Assembly: GCA_003427395.1 (NCBI GenBank)
Contig: BFEA01000495.1
Coordinates: 700,590 to 724,101 of the forward strand
Direction: 5' to 3'
DNA: 23,512 nt
Source: Chara braunii
Taxonomy: Eukaryota > Streptophyta > Charophyceae > Charales > Characeae
Position 1 is the first letter of the stretch; every line of letters begins with the position of its first letter. A program made the translations under genes and the position numbers. Below the pieces are notes generated by a model. The model did no database searches, was not told the origin of the DNA, and was given only the letters and a program-made list of their open reading frames with translations. Positions 9,996 through 19,187 of this stretch are shown here, piece by piece.

Positions 9996-10550
9996 TGCGA
10001 GGCCACTGCCTCTATGAGCCCCATAAGGCCCCATTTTGCAGCCCATCGGCTGCCCTAAGTTAAGGCAGGCTCGACGAGGCCCTCATGGCCCTAATCTGGC
10101 CACCACGCAACTCAGGGAAATTCAGGCAGTTGCGCAGCGCCAGTTGGTTGAGTGAACCCAGGCCCGGCCCTGGGCTGGATACGAGTACTGGGCCAAACAC
10201 AGGCCAAAGGCAGTTGGGCACATGCAACCACCTCAGGCCCAAGGCCTGTTCTCGTCATGCTGGGCCTCAGGCTACCGGGGCCTACTGAAGCTTCCTGGGA
10301 CTGGATGCAGGCAGGCCACTTCGATATAGCAAAGGGCCTGCCTCCACATTCGGCATTCAGGTGCTGGCTGCATGCTGCACAAGTGCTGCTGCGCTATTTG
10401 CTGGTTGGCGCCTACCCGCTCACGGGCGAGCAGGGAAGGAGCACGCAGTCATAGCCGAGCTGCGCTGCTGTAAGCTGGGTGAGGCGCAGGGTGGTCCTTG
10501 GGTGCTAGTGGTATCTGTGTTGGGGAACGAGGTTGTGAGTGTGGCGAGAG
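9996..10550 (+). repeat. 3' LTR of element 1, truncated
   Basis: Matches 2271-2842 of the 5' LTR. The match ends abruptly after GTGGCGAGAG (10550). The expected last 330 bp or so are replaced by unrelated sequence (10551-10614) that runs into the N gap. The LTR was either truncated by a later event or joined wrongly at the gap edge. Confidence 0.88.
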
Positions 10551-10614
10551 CGCGCGCGTGTAATAGTGTATACTTCGATGTTCTAGCGGTAGATTCGTTT
10601 GTATCGATGGAAGT
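10551..10614. other. short unassigned segment before the gap
   Basis: 64 bases that replace the expected LTR continuation. They begin with a CGCGCGCGTG run. No similarity to the LINE remnant on the left flank of element 1 is evident, although LINE sequence would be expected after an intact insertion. Confidence 0.6.
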
Positions 10615-11466
10615 NNNNNNNNNNNNNNNNNNNNNNNNNNNNNNNNNNNNNNNNNNNNNNNNNNNNNNNNNNNNNNNNNNNNNNNNNNNNNNNNNNNNNN
10701 NNNNNNNNNNNNNNNNNNNNNNNNNNNNNNNNNNNNNNNNNNNNNNNNNNNNNNNNNNNNNNNNNNNNNNNNNNNNNNNNNNNNNNNNNNNNNNNNNNNN
10801 NNNNNNNNNNNNNNNNNNNNNNNNNNNNNNNNNNNNNNNNNNNNNNNNNNNNNNNNNNNNNNNNNNNNNNNNNNNNNNNNNNNNNNNNNNNNNNNNNNNN
10901 NNNNNNNNNNNNNNNNNNNNNNNNNNNNNNNNNNNNNNNNNNNNNNNNNNNNNNNNNNNNNNNNNNNNNNNNNNNNNNNNNNNNNNNNNNNNNNNNNNNN
11001 NNNNNNNNNNNNNNNNNNNNNNNNNNNNNNNNNNNNNNNNNNNNNNNNNNNNNNNNNNNNNNNNNNNNNNNNNNNNNNNNNNNNNNNNNNNNNNNNNNNN
11101 NNNNNNNNNNNNNNNNNNNNNNNNNNNNNNNNNNNNNNNNNNNNNNNNNNNNNNNNNNNNNNNNNNNNNNNNNNNNNNNNNNNNNNNNNNNNNNNNNNNN
11201 NNNNNNNNNNNNNNNNNNNNNNNNNNNNNNNNNNNNNNNNNNNNNNNNNNNNNNNNNNNNNNNNNNNNNNNNNNNNNNNNNNNNNNNNNNNNNNNNNNNN
11301 NNNNNNNNNNNNNNNNNNNNNNNNNNNNNNNNNNNNNNNNNNNNNNNNNNNNNNNNNNNNNNNNNNNNNNNNNNNNNNNNNNNNNNNNNNNNNNNNNNNN
11401 NNNNNNNNNNNNNNNNNNNNNNNNNNNNNNNNNNNNNNNNNNNNNNNNNNNNNNNNNNNNNNNNNN
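10615..11466. other. assembly gap (852 Ns)
   Basis: A continuous run of N. Any open frame crossing it is meaningless. The real distance and even adjacency of the two sides are unproven. Confidence 0.99.
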
Positions 11467-12917
11467 AGCTTCGCCCCGGCACCCGCTGGCAGTCTGCGCG
11501 GCTTGGTGCCGCCCCCGACCCTCCCTCGCTCGACGCCCAGCCCCGTGCTGGCTCTTCCCTCTCCCCTTTTTTTCGCCGTCATCGGTCCTGTCCTTCCCGT
11601 GCCTCATGCGTTCCTGTCCATCCCGCGCCGCTCTGTTTTTGGATCCGTATTGGTCCGCGTCAGTCCTGTCCCTTTCCCTCTCCGGCACACCCGGCGACAG
11701 GCCCCTGCCACAGTTTCTCGTGGGCCCGCGCCGGCGTATGTCGGTGGGACCGCTGTATCTTTTAAGGGTATAGGGATAAAAACAACAACACAGCCCCTTC
11801 TGTTCTGGGGGGCATCAGTCCGGTTGCTTATCACCGGCAAGCATGTGTTTTTTGAACAAGCAGAATGGTGGATTAGACAGAAAAAGAAAGTCAGCCCACC
11901 CTTGCGGCTTGAGCCGCCTAATGCAGCGGGGGGCCTGCTTCGGCTTAATAGGAAGTTCTATTGTTGATACTGTTCTGCAGTGATGTGAGCTGTACCGTAC
12001 AAGTAGTCTCTCTTCCTCTCTTGAACATGCACTCTCTTCCTCTCTTGAACAAAATGTCATGACTTACTCTTCCCTTCTTTTTTATTTCAGATTAGAAATT
12101 CTAGAAGCGTAAGTTCATCTTGAAACTGAAGAAGAGGAGCTTCTTTCTGCATTTAGTACGATGCCAGGGGGGGTTTCATTTCTTTACTTAAGAAAAAGTA
12201 GTATTTTGAACTATTTTCTCATCATTATTTGTTTTCCCTTTGTTTGGTTGTCCATGTCATCCTTGTCTTATGACAATGATCATCTCCTGTCGTTTGTAAT
12301 TTGCCGAATTGCAAATTTGCGAATAAAATTTTCCAACTTCTGACACGCGTCTCTTCTTTTGCATGTCGGCATTGGTTCAGGCCCTCGTCTCTTGATGCGG
12401 CTTTGTTTGCGCATCTGATTTTTCACCTACGAGCCCCCTTGGTAAGTGGAATTCGTCTTAGTTTGTGTATCTGATTTTTCAGTTAAGTTTTTTCACCTAC
12501 GAGCCCCCACTTGCAATTATGCATAGAATGGGAAATAGTTTTAGAAAACGTTACAATCCTGGCCAATTCCGATGTTAAAATCCACAAGGAAAGACAATGC
12601 AATCCAATTGTAAAAGAAATGAAAGGACTTGAGAGGAGAGAGAGCCAAAGGAAAAAGCAGAAGATAGAAAGAAGAAGAAGATCTACACCAGCAAAAGACC
12701 AATGACAAATCCCCCTTCTCTTGCCAACCAATCTCCTCCTCCTAATCTCCCGATCTCTTATTCCAACAATAAATGATAAAAATAAAAATGAATGGCTGAA
12801 CCAGAACCAATGTCCGAATCCCTCTCTTACTGCCAGCACAACAGGAGGTCCACCATAGCCATGACCTCCATCCATCTTCCTCCACCTCAGACAGGTACTG
12901 GCTATGGCGGACTACTA
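11467..12917. other. unassigned sequence with small repeats
   Basis: No gene is supported. 11467-11760 is C-rich. 11775-11841 resembles 923-999. A GC-rich, partly self-complementary stretch lies at about 11900-11960. A 20-bp unit (CTCTCTTCCTCTCTTGAACA) occurs twice with 24-bp period (12008-12051). A block ending TTTCACCTACGAGCCCCC occurs at about 12413-12438 and again at about 12469-12508. From 12080 on the base composition is AT-richer. CCATAGCC (12853-12860) and its complement (12900-12907) flank a 39-bp loop. Confidence 0.6.
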
Positions 12918-13037
12918 CAGTCTTCCCCCGAACATTCACTATTTACAAATAGAACGCACGTGCGTTATGCTACGGATATAGGGCACCAAGTTTGGAAAAT
13001 GGGGCCCCCAAAGAATTGAATATATGTCCTTACCTGT

Positions 13038-13128
13038 GTCCTTGGCACATCCGTTAAAGTTGGAAGGATACAGAGAAGATAAGCATGGTCCCTGCACAAG
13101 GATGACACACACAAAACGAGACATGGTT

Positions 13129-13134
<6 letters not shown>
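13038..13134 (+). pseudogene. U6: U6 spliceosomal snRNA retropseudogene
   Basis: About 97 bp match U6 snRNA along nearly its whole length. The region around the ACAGAGA box (GGATACAGAGAAGAT), the AGC triad region (AAGCATGG), CCTGCACAAGGATGACAC and the 3' ACATGGTTTAAATT are all recognisable. The 5' stem-loop (13038-13050) is degraded, and several positions show CG-to-CA changes (for example CTGCACAAGG, and GACACACAC where CG is usual). The oligo-T terminator of real U6 genes is missing, and an A tract follows at once. No plant-type upstream element and correctly spaced TATA box are seen; TATAT at about 13021 is too close. This is therefore a reverse-transcribed, inserted copy, not an active gene. 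Confidence 0.88.

Positions 13135-13169
<35 letters not shown>
13135..13169 (+). repeat. poly(A) tract at the 3' end of the U6 pseudogene
   Basis: 35 consecutive A directly after the U6 3' end. Real U6 ends in U, so the A tract marks insertion by a poly(A)-linked retroposition route, as known for LINE-mobilised small RNAs. Confidence 0.95.
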
Positions 13170-13170
<1 letters not shown>

Positions 13171-13209
13171 ACACAAGGGTCTGACACCAGCCGCTCATAG
13201 CAGTCGATC

Positions 13210-13283
13210 TGTCAGCCCCGCCACCGGCTGTAGGTAGCATTCGAACTGTCGGCCCCGCTACCAGCCATAGGTAGCATTCGAAC
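13210..13283. repeat. 37-bp tandem repeat, two copies
   Basis: Copy one at 13210-13246 and copy two at 13247-13283 share TGTC, GCCCCGC and TAGGTAGCATTCGAAC blocks and differ at a few transition-type positions. A weaker third copy may precede them (13180-13209). Just downstream (13325-13405) GCCAAGATC and CCATCGCCATC units also repeat. Confidence 0.85.
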
Positions 13284-13687
13284 GGTGCAGCGTGGCGCGC
13301 GCCTTCGTCCGAAGTCGCCAACAATGCCAAGATCTGCACGCGCTGCCAAGATCAACCATCGCCATCAGCTGCCAAGATCCACCATCGCCATCGCCAAGAT
13401 CCGCCACGTGCGCTATTTCCTCCTCGTCCTCCTCACACTACTAGTCCTCCTGCTGATCTTCTTCCCCTGTGCGATAGAGACGTTGGCACATGGTCGATCA
13501 GGTAGCAGCAGCTCAACTGGCGCAGGTGCGATCGAGTGCGTACTATCCGAATAGAACACCCTTCTGTTCAAATAGAACACACATGCGTACTAGTTGAATA
13601 GAACATCGTGTGTACTATTTGAATGTGCGTACTAGTTGGATTTCAGCGGGCAACTCTGATAAGTGAGTTTTGTTCGGGGGAACACTG

Positions 13688-15469
13688 CGGGGGCCCTGCA
13701 CAATGTTCAAAGACAATGCGAAAGCAGCTATGTCCTCTACTCCTCAGGCCGACATGCCTGACTCTGCCCTGAAGCCTTCTTGATTCAGTGCTACCCCACT
13801 TGGGGCCTTCCGGATGCAGTGCCCACCAAGGAGATGAAGATGGCGTCCACCATAGCCAGGTAAGTACATGTGGCCACTCTCCTCCCTAGTCCCCTTCTTC
13901 CTCCTCCTCCTACCTGGACCAGTCCACCGTAGCCAAGGTGGATGGCCAGGCGCCCCTGCTCCCAGCACTCACACTAGCGCTCTACCACCAGGCGCTCCAG
14001 CAGCATGGCGCCTAAACTTGCACCCAGCAAATGAGGAGGAGCAACTTGCTCATCCGGGAGACGTAGCGGCCAACCAGCCTCACGGCCGGTGACTTCCAGG
14101 CCGTGCGGCTTCCAAGCAACTGGTATCTCCTCCCTTCGGGAGGGAATCATCATTGCAGGTCTGATATCAGCTGCTACAGGCCGTAGACTTAGACTTGCAG
14201 GACTGGTACCTAGACCTAGGCCTACCAGACTCTCCACACAACATGCACAATGAAAGCTCACACGACGATTCACACCAAAACCAGAGATGGGCACCAAATC
14301 AGCACAGCTCAGAAACTTCAACGAGTACTCATATTATACGAATACAGAGTTCAGATAGCCAGCGCTCATCAGCACATGCAACAACAACCTCAATCAGGTG
14401 TGTACCCCAAGTATCCTCCCCTGCAGCTCTCTTTCTCTCTCTCTCTCTAATACATGCTCAATCGAACGATGTATATGGAGCCAAGGATCCGCAAAGTGAT
14501 GAAAAGGACTCAAATGGACAATTCAGCGTCAGCAAAGCATCAACAAGCAATGTACATCCAGATACATACGAAAATAGCACAATGTAGCGCAGCGGAAGAC
14601 CCAACTGACACGACACCCCATCATACACCACACATGTGAGAGATAGGGGAGGGACCGCACACATGGAAGAAAGGTCCCTCCTTGAGTGCACACGGGGAGA
14701 TACCGCTGATGAGGAGATGGGGAGAGGCGAGATGAAGATGCAGATGAGGGCGAAGATCAAGATCGCGATAGCGAAGTCGAAAAATAATATCCCTGCTGAA
14801 TGTCCAATCAATGTCTGCCACAAAAATGCCAAGACAGATCCCGGGCCTCATGGCCTGATGTAACCTCTGCCTCTAAACCTTCTCTCTCTCTGAAAGAAGA
14901 AGAACAAGAAGAGGGAGAGAAGAAGAAGCAGCGGAATTGGAGGGCAAGGAAGAAAAAGGTGTCGCCCTCCTCGCTGTCTCACCTGCAGGTAACTGCCTCA
15001 AGGTACTGCTGGCGCCGGATGCAGGTCGCTGGTACGAAGTCCGGCTATGGCACCCAGGTAAGTGCCGCGCTGCAGATATGGCCACTGCCTCTCTCTCTCC
15101 CTACCCACACCTCAGTGCTGTGTCGCGCTTCTCCAGCAGCGTGTCGCCCAAGAAGTGAGGTACTCGAACTGTGTGTCTGCCCTGGCCTGGCCCAGCTATA
15201 AGTAGCGCTGGGCCTCACGTTCTTGGCCTGAAACGGCCTGCCTGGGTACCTACCGGACGTCCAGGCGCTCCCTGCTGATGCAGCAGGGAGTGTCCGCTAC
15301 TGGACGAACACGAACCTGACCTGAAAGGGCCTGATTTCGAACGAAGGCGGCCCAAAACGTGTCCTTTGTCTGAGCAGACCAAAAGTCTGTTCAGACGAAC
15401 TGCAAGTCCAAAAGGACTCCTGAACAGACAAAAATAGGACAGCAAACAGGGTTGCACCCCCCGACGGTT
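13688..15469. other. unassigned sequence with simple repeats and splice-donor-like sites
   Basis: No domain is seen in any frame, including the 130-codon frame at 14195-14587 (Ser/Thr/His-rich). Features are CAGGTAAGT at about 13856 and about 15053, each close to a CCATAGCC/GGCTATGG motif, a CT tract at 14427-14448, and a purine-rich stretch (14640-14960). It could contain untranslated exons of an unrecognised transcript, but there is no coding support. Confidence 0.5.
14427..14448. repeat. (CT)n microsatellite
   Basis: Short CT tract with one TTT interruption. Confidence 0.9.
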
Positions 15470-16098
15470 GGCGGCCCTTGACTGGTCTGCTTCCGACCCG
15501 CGGACCGATCGGCTGGTCGGCACCTACCGGTCGGGGGTCGTTTTTTGGGGGGTCCAAAATCCTTAATAACACCGCCAACACCCCCATAGCGGCTCCCAAT
15601 ACCCCCATGCACCCCCCCAACACCCCCAAACCGCCCCCAACACCCTCATTACCCCCCCAATACCCCCTATATCACCTCTATACCCCCCTATACCCCCCCA
15701 ATACTCCAACCCCAACCCCCCCATCCCCAAAAGTTTCTCAGCGGATTTGGGCTGTACTCAACAAGCGCAGTACAGCCCCCAACTCAGATTTGAAAAAAAA
15801 AATCAGTGGTTGGTTGTTTTCTTTTTTTTTCTGACTGGTCGGCAGACCGCCGACCGGTCGGCCATACTGGTCCGCTGCAATACGGTCGGCTGTCGGGGTC
15901 GACGGTCGGCAGGGATGCAACCGTGACATCGAATAAATAAGTAAATGAATAAATGAATGCTGCCTCAAATCAAATCCTGCGGCCCCAAGGCCGGCCGGGG
16001 GCCTCCAGAGTGCATGCCTGAAGGGCGTGCGGCTTGGGGGCTCCCAGCAACCGTCGGGCCCCCAAAATGGGGCCTGTGTGCAAGCTCAGCATGTAACA
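15470..16098 (-). repeat. 3' LTR of element 2 (left end not defined)
   Basis: Read on the minus strand, the sequence after the polypurine tract begins TGTTACATGCTG at 16098, a typical LTR opening. The LTR extends leftward, but no second LTR copy exists in the window, so the left end is a guess and could lie nearer 15200. The segment contains repeated GGTCGGC/GCCGACC units with a perfect 14-bp palindrome at 15849-15862, two homopolymer-like A/T tracts (about 15793 and 15825), and the C-rich array 15566-15729. Confidence 0.6.
15566..15729. repeat. C-rich array (CCCCC-A-A/T units), G-rich on the minus strand
   Basis: Imperfect repeats of an AACACCCCC or AATACCCCC unit, more than ten copies over about 160 bp. 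On the minus strand (the coding strand of element 2) this gives many runs of four to seven G spaced by short loops, a composition able to form G-quadruplexes. Confidence 0.88.
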
Positions 16099-16110
16099 CC
16101 CCCCCTCCTT
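16099..16110 (-). other. polypurine tract of element 2
   Basis: On the minus strand AAGGAGGGGGGG lies directly before the TGTTACA LTR start, with only purines over 12 bases. Position and composition fit the plus-strand primer of an LTR element. Confidence 0.8.
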
Positions 16111-16317
16111 ATGAAGTCAATCTGGGTCGAGGGCGAAGCTGACGATCCAATGGTGGAACCTGGATGCGAGTACGGCGTGGAACCGAAGGTGCCGACTTGC
16201 CTTATTGTTTGCGTTCGTAACGTGCAAGGACATGGGGGGCTGTAGCCTGAAGTTCCACACGGGTCAGCCAACGGTCAGCCTTATGGCTACTGTAGGAAAA
16301 GTGTACTATGTACTATG

Positions 16318-17573
16318 TCGGCTTGGTGTCGTAGCGCCGCTGCGAAATGATGTTGCTAAGCTCCTGAAAATCGTCCATGGAGGGTGGGTCTTGCGATCGT
16401 TGCCAGGGAAAGTCATTGCATTCTGCTGAAACAAAAAGACCCAACTTCGAACAATGAAAGACCAGGTGGACGGGTAAGTGAGCGGGCACCTAAATGACAA
16501 ATGAAGGTCCTTCGGGTGCGTCACCAGCGGTGCGCCAAGGCCCCATCCATTTCGGAAGGAGCTTGCGAGAGATATCTTGTTCGAGGCTGAGTTCCACGGC
16601 GGAGACCCAAACAAGGTCGCCTGCGCGGAACGGACAAGGAAGACGCTGGCGATTGGCCTAACGGCTCATGCGTTGCTGCGTCGTTGACATCTGGTCACAT
16701 GCCTTGACAAGGAGCTCTTGCATCCGTCGAATGAAGACAAGGTGGTCGTCGCTCTCAGTCGTCCATGGGACGATGGTGTCCAACGGCCATGTGACCGGCG
16801 AGCCATGCTCGAACTCGAAGGGCGACATCCCGATAGCCGGACGAATGGATGAGTTATAAGCCAACTCGACATCCGGCAGCCGCTCAACCCATTCCTTTTG
16901 GTCGGGGCGAATGAGAGTGCGAAGAAGAAACTGTGCGGTTTGATGCACGCTCTCCATCTGGCCATCGGTTTGCGGGTGGTCAACCAAACTCGGCTTGAGA
17001 GATGAGCCCCATCGTTTGATGAGAGCCAACCAGAAGTCGGACATGAACCGAGTGTCGTGGTCGCAAACGATCTGCTTGGGGTAACCCTTGGTACGGATCC
17101 GACCGGCGACCGACATAAAGAACCTCGGCGAATTCCTTTGCCTTGGCGTGATAGCGACAAGGCAAAAACATGGCGAACTTGGTGAGTCGGTCTACCACCG
17201 TGATAACCCATCCATACAGGTCTTGTGTTTGGGAAATGGCCTGGTGATGTCCATGGCAATCAATTCCCATCGTCCTAAAGGGACCGGTAATGGTCGCAAC
17301 TCGCCGAACGGACGATGGTTGTGGTATATGCAACGCCGACAAACCTTGCATGACTCGCAACAACGTGTGACGTCGCCGAGAAGGCCGGGCCACCAAAAGC
17401 GCTCGTGAAGTCGGCCAATGGTACGATTGACTCCAACGTGTCTGGTGGAGGGAGCGTCGTGCAACTCGCCAAGAAGCTGCATACTCAAGTGTGGATACTC
17501 GACACGCAAAGACGATCCTTCCCCCGTAAGTGGACTAGCAGATAGCCCTCTTGGACCCGATAATATGATAGCG
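16318..17573 (-). pseudogene. pol: integrase of element 2, frameshifted
   Basis: The zinc-binding part has HDAPSTRHVGVNRTI and CESCKVC (about 17310-17475), so both His and both Cys positions are kept. The core first Asp is in IAMDIT (about 17250), the second in CDHDTRF (about 17050-17070), and Glu in HPQTDGQMES (about 16940-16980), the last two in a different frame from the first. TAG codons at 16658-16660 and 16490-16492 interrupt the C-terminal part, which still shows DLVWVSAVELSLEQDISRK and a GPW motif. No chromodomain is recognised before the frame fades out at about 16318. The enzyme would insert element DNA into chromosomes; this copy cannot be made as one protein. Confidence 0.88.
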
Positions 17574-19187
17574 TCAGATTTGGAGAGGAGCAATTCGCGT
17601 ACTTATCACGAATTTGGGGTCAACTTGGTAGCCGCGGATGAAGTTGTCCTGCAAGTCGTCGTCAATCTCAAACGTCGAGTAGACCGCGGTACAAAGGTCC
17701 GGGCACCGTGAAAGAGCTTTCGCAAAACGGTTTGACTTTCCTGGGACGTGATCGGGGAAGAAGTCAAACTGATCGATGAAAGTCATCCAACGAGCGATGG
17801 TACTATTGACCGTGTCTTGGGTGTTATAAAAGACCAACGGATTGTTATTTGTTACCCATCGGAATTGACTTCGACCGAGAAGAAAATGACGCCACCGTTT
17901 AAGCGTGTGTATGAAAGCTAATAATTCCTCCTTCCGTGCGTCATCAATTGAGTGCACGACGGGTACCTTCTTACTAAAGTACGCGACCGGCTGCCAATCT
18001 ACGCCATCATGTTCCTTGAGGACGACACCAATGCTATAGCCAGACGCATCGGTAGTGACGCGCGTCGGCAAAAGCGGGTCATAGATGCGTAAAACCTTCG
18101 CGCATAGCAAGGCGGCTTTGATGGTAAAAAAGGAAGCCCGCACATCGTCATTAAAGTCGAACGGCCAGTCCTCGCATTGAAGCTTGGTCAAGTGAGCCGC
18201 GATCTTCGAATAGCCTTTGATAAAGCGTTGATAGTAGCCGGCTAAGCCAAGAAACGAACGGGCATCCGTGACGTTCTTCGGCTCCGACCATGCTTGGACG
18301 GCTTGAATCTTGTTCGATAACGGACTAATGTCCTCCGGTGTGACGAAATGGCCCAAATAATCCAACTCGCGATGTACGAACTCGCACTTGTTGTGGTTGG
18401 CTTTGTAGTTGGCATGATGAAGTGTCTCCAACACGCGTCGAAGATGCTCGAGATGGTCCTCCAAGGTCCGACTATAGACGAAAATGCCGTCCAAGTAGAC
18501 CAGCACAAACCGGTCCAACATCGTGCGGAACTCAGTGGTCATTGCCGCGCGAAAAGTCGTTGGGGCATTGGTGAGGCCGAAAGGCATGACAATCCACTCA
18601 AAATGCCCGTACCGCATCTTAAACGCGGATTTGTAGCAATCTTGCGGACGTATCGAAAATACTTTGCGAATAGCCCGACTTCAAGTCCAATTTGGAGAAG
18701 TACACATGCCGCCCAAATGCTCAAGAAGATCGTCAATACGAGGAAGAGGCCCCGCATTACGGTTTGCGCGTTGAGCTTGCGATAGTCAATGCACAAGCGA
18801 AGATCTTTGTTCTTCTTCCGTACGAAGAAAACAGGCGCACCATATGATGAGCTACTAGGGCGGATCCAGCCCTTGTCCAACATATCATCGAGTTGCACGC
18901 GGAGAAGCACGAGCTCTTCCTCGCTCATGCGATAGGTGTAACCTTTTGGCGGGACGAATTGTGTCAAGGATGATCTCATGGGAGATCGGTCGATCCGACA
19001 CCATACCGGTAGAAGACTCGAAGACGTTGGCGATCTCGTCAAGCAATCGCACCACGTGGGGGGCCGAAGACAACTCTATAGGTGAAGATTCGGTTGTCGC
19101 GATGGTCTGAAGAAAACATAGGCCGATCTCGTCGGTCCGCTCGTAAGCACAAGTGGCCCGAAAAGACTTGGGCGTCACAACTTGGCA
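17574..19187 (-). pseudogene. pol: RT and RNase H of element 2, frameshifted, active site altered
   Basis: The start of RT (about 18720-18960) has GYTYRMSEEEL, KGWIRPSSSSYGAPV and CIDYRKLN. The next 110 bases are scrambled by small indels, although the FSKLDLKSGY block can be seen in another frame. From 18617 one frame of 347 codons holds MPFGLTNAP, then VLVYLDGIFVYS with the catalytic box YLDG at 18486-18497 in place of YLDD, then RNase H (TTDASGYSIG, about 18030-18060; KEELLAF; SKKV) down to the connection region. Loss of the second Asp of YLDD should abolish polymerase activity. The stretch 18961-19187 covers the linker between protease and RT, with a frame change near 18960. Confidence 0.9.

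Larger units (their letters stand above)
2271..10550 (+). mobile_element. Ty3/gypsy retrotransposon, chromodomain type (element 1), decayed
   Basis: The order is 5' LTR (2271-3173), tRNA primer site (3177-3188), leader, gag, protease, RT, RNase H, integrase, C-terminal chromodomain-like module, polypurine tract (9983-9995) and partial 3' LTR (9996-10550). RT before RNase H before integrase is the Ty3/gypsy order, and the C-terminal module suggests a chromovirus-type lineage. The two LTRs align over about 520 bp with roughly 22 substitutions by eye (about 4%) plus several indels, including one of about 35 bp, so this is not a recent insertion. Gag and protease are broken by TAG codons, frameshifts and a probable internal deletion, while the rest of pol is open for 906 codons. 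No target-site duplication can be checked because the 3' LTR is truncated. The insertion interrupts the LINE remnant on its left. Confidence 0.93.
12918..13687. mobile_element. putative non-autonomous element with 17-bp terminal inverted repeats
   Basis: CAGTCTTCCCCCGAACA at 12918-12934 is the reverse complement, with one mismatch, of 13671-13687. Inside the left end, CAAATAGAACGCACGTGCG (12946) recurs near the right end as a similar CAAATAGAACACACATGCG (13569), followed by more TTGAATAGAACA-type repeats (13590-13640). The 770 bp have no transposase. They contain a U6 pseudogene with a poly(A) tail and a 37-bp tandem repeat. I could not find a target-site duplication: the flanks ACTA and CGGG do not match. 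It could be a MITE-like DNA transposon or an inverted pair of unrelated fragments. The CAGTG terminus resembles some hAT ends, but that is weak. Confidence 0.55.

Noticed and set aside
10361-11773. Long open frames of 299-470 codons on both strands
   Set aside because: They consist mostly of the N gap; the readable ends are LTR sequence and C-rich filler with no domain.
13038-13134. Active U6 snRNA gene
   Set aside because: No T-run terminator, degraded 5' stem, poly(A) tail, and no correctly spaced upstream promoter elements.
13230-13283. Repeated GCATTCGAAC as a tRNA T-arm
   Set aside because: No acceptor stem, D-arm or anticodon arm can be folded around it, and it is part of a 37-bp tandem repeat.
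13285-13554. 89-codon frame with a Leu-rich hydrophobic segment resembling a membrane helix
   Set aside because: It lies in tandem-repeat DNA within the inverted-repeat element; the Leu run comes from CTCCT-type repeats and there is no recognisable family.
14195-14587. 130-codon frame rich in Ser, His and Thr
   Set aside because: No domain, and it crosses a CT microsatellite. It is not supported as a gene.
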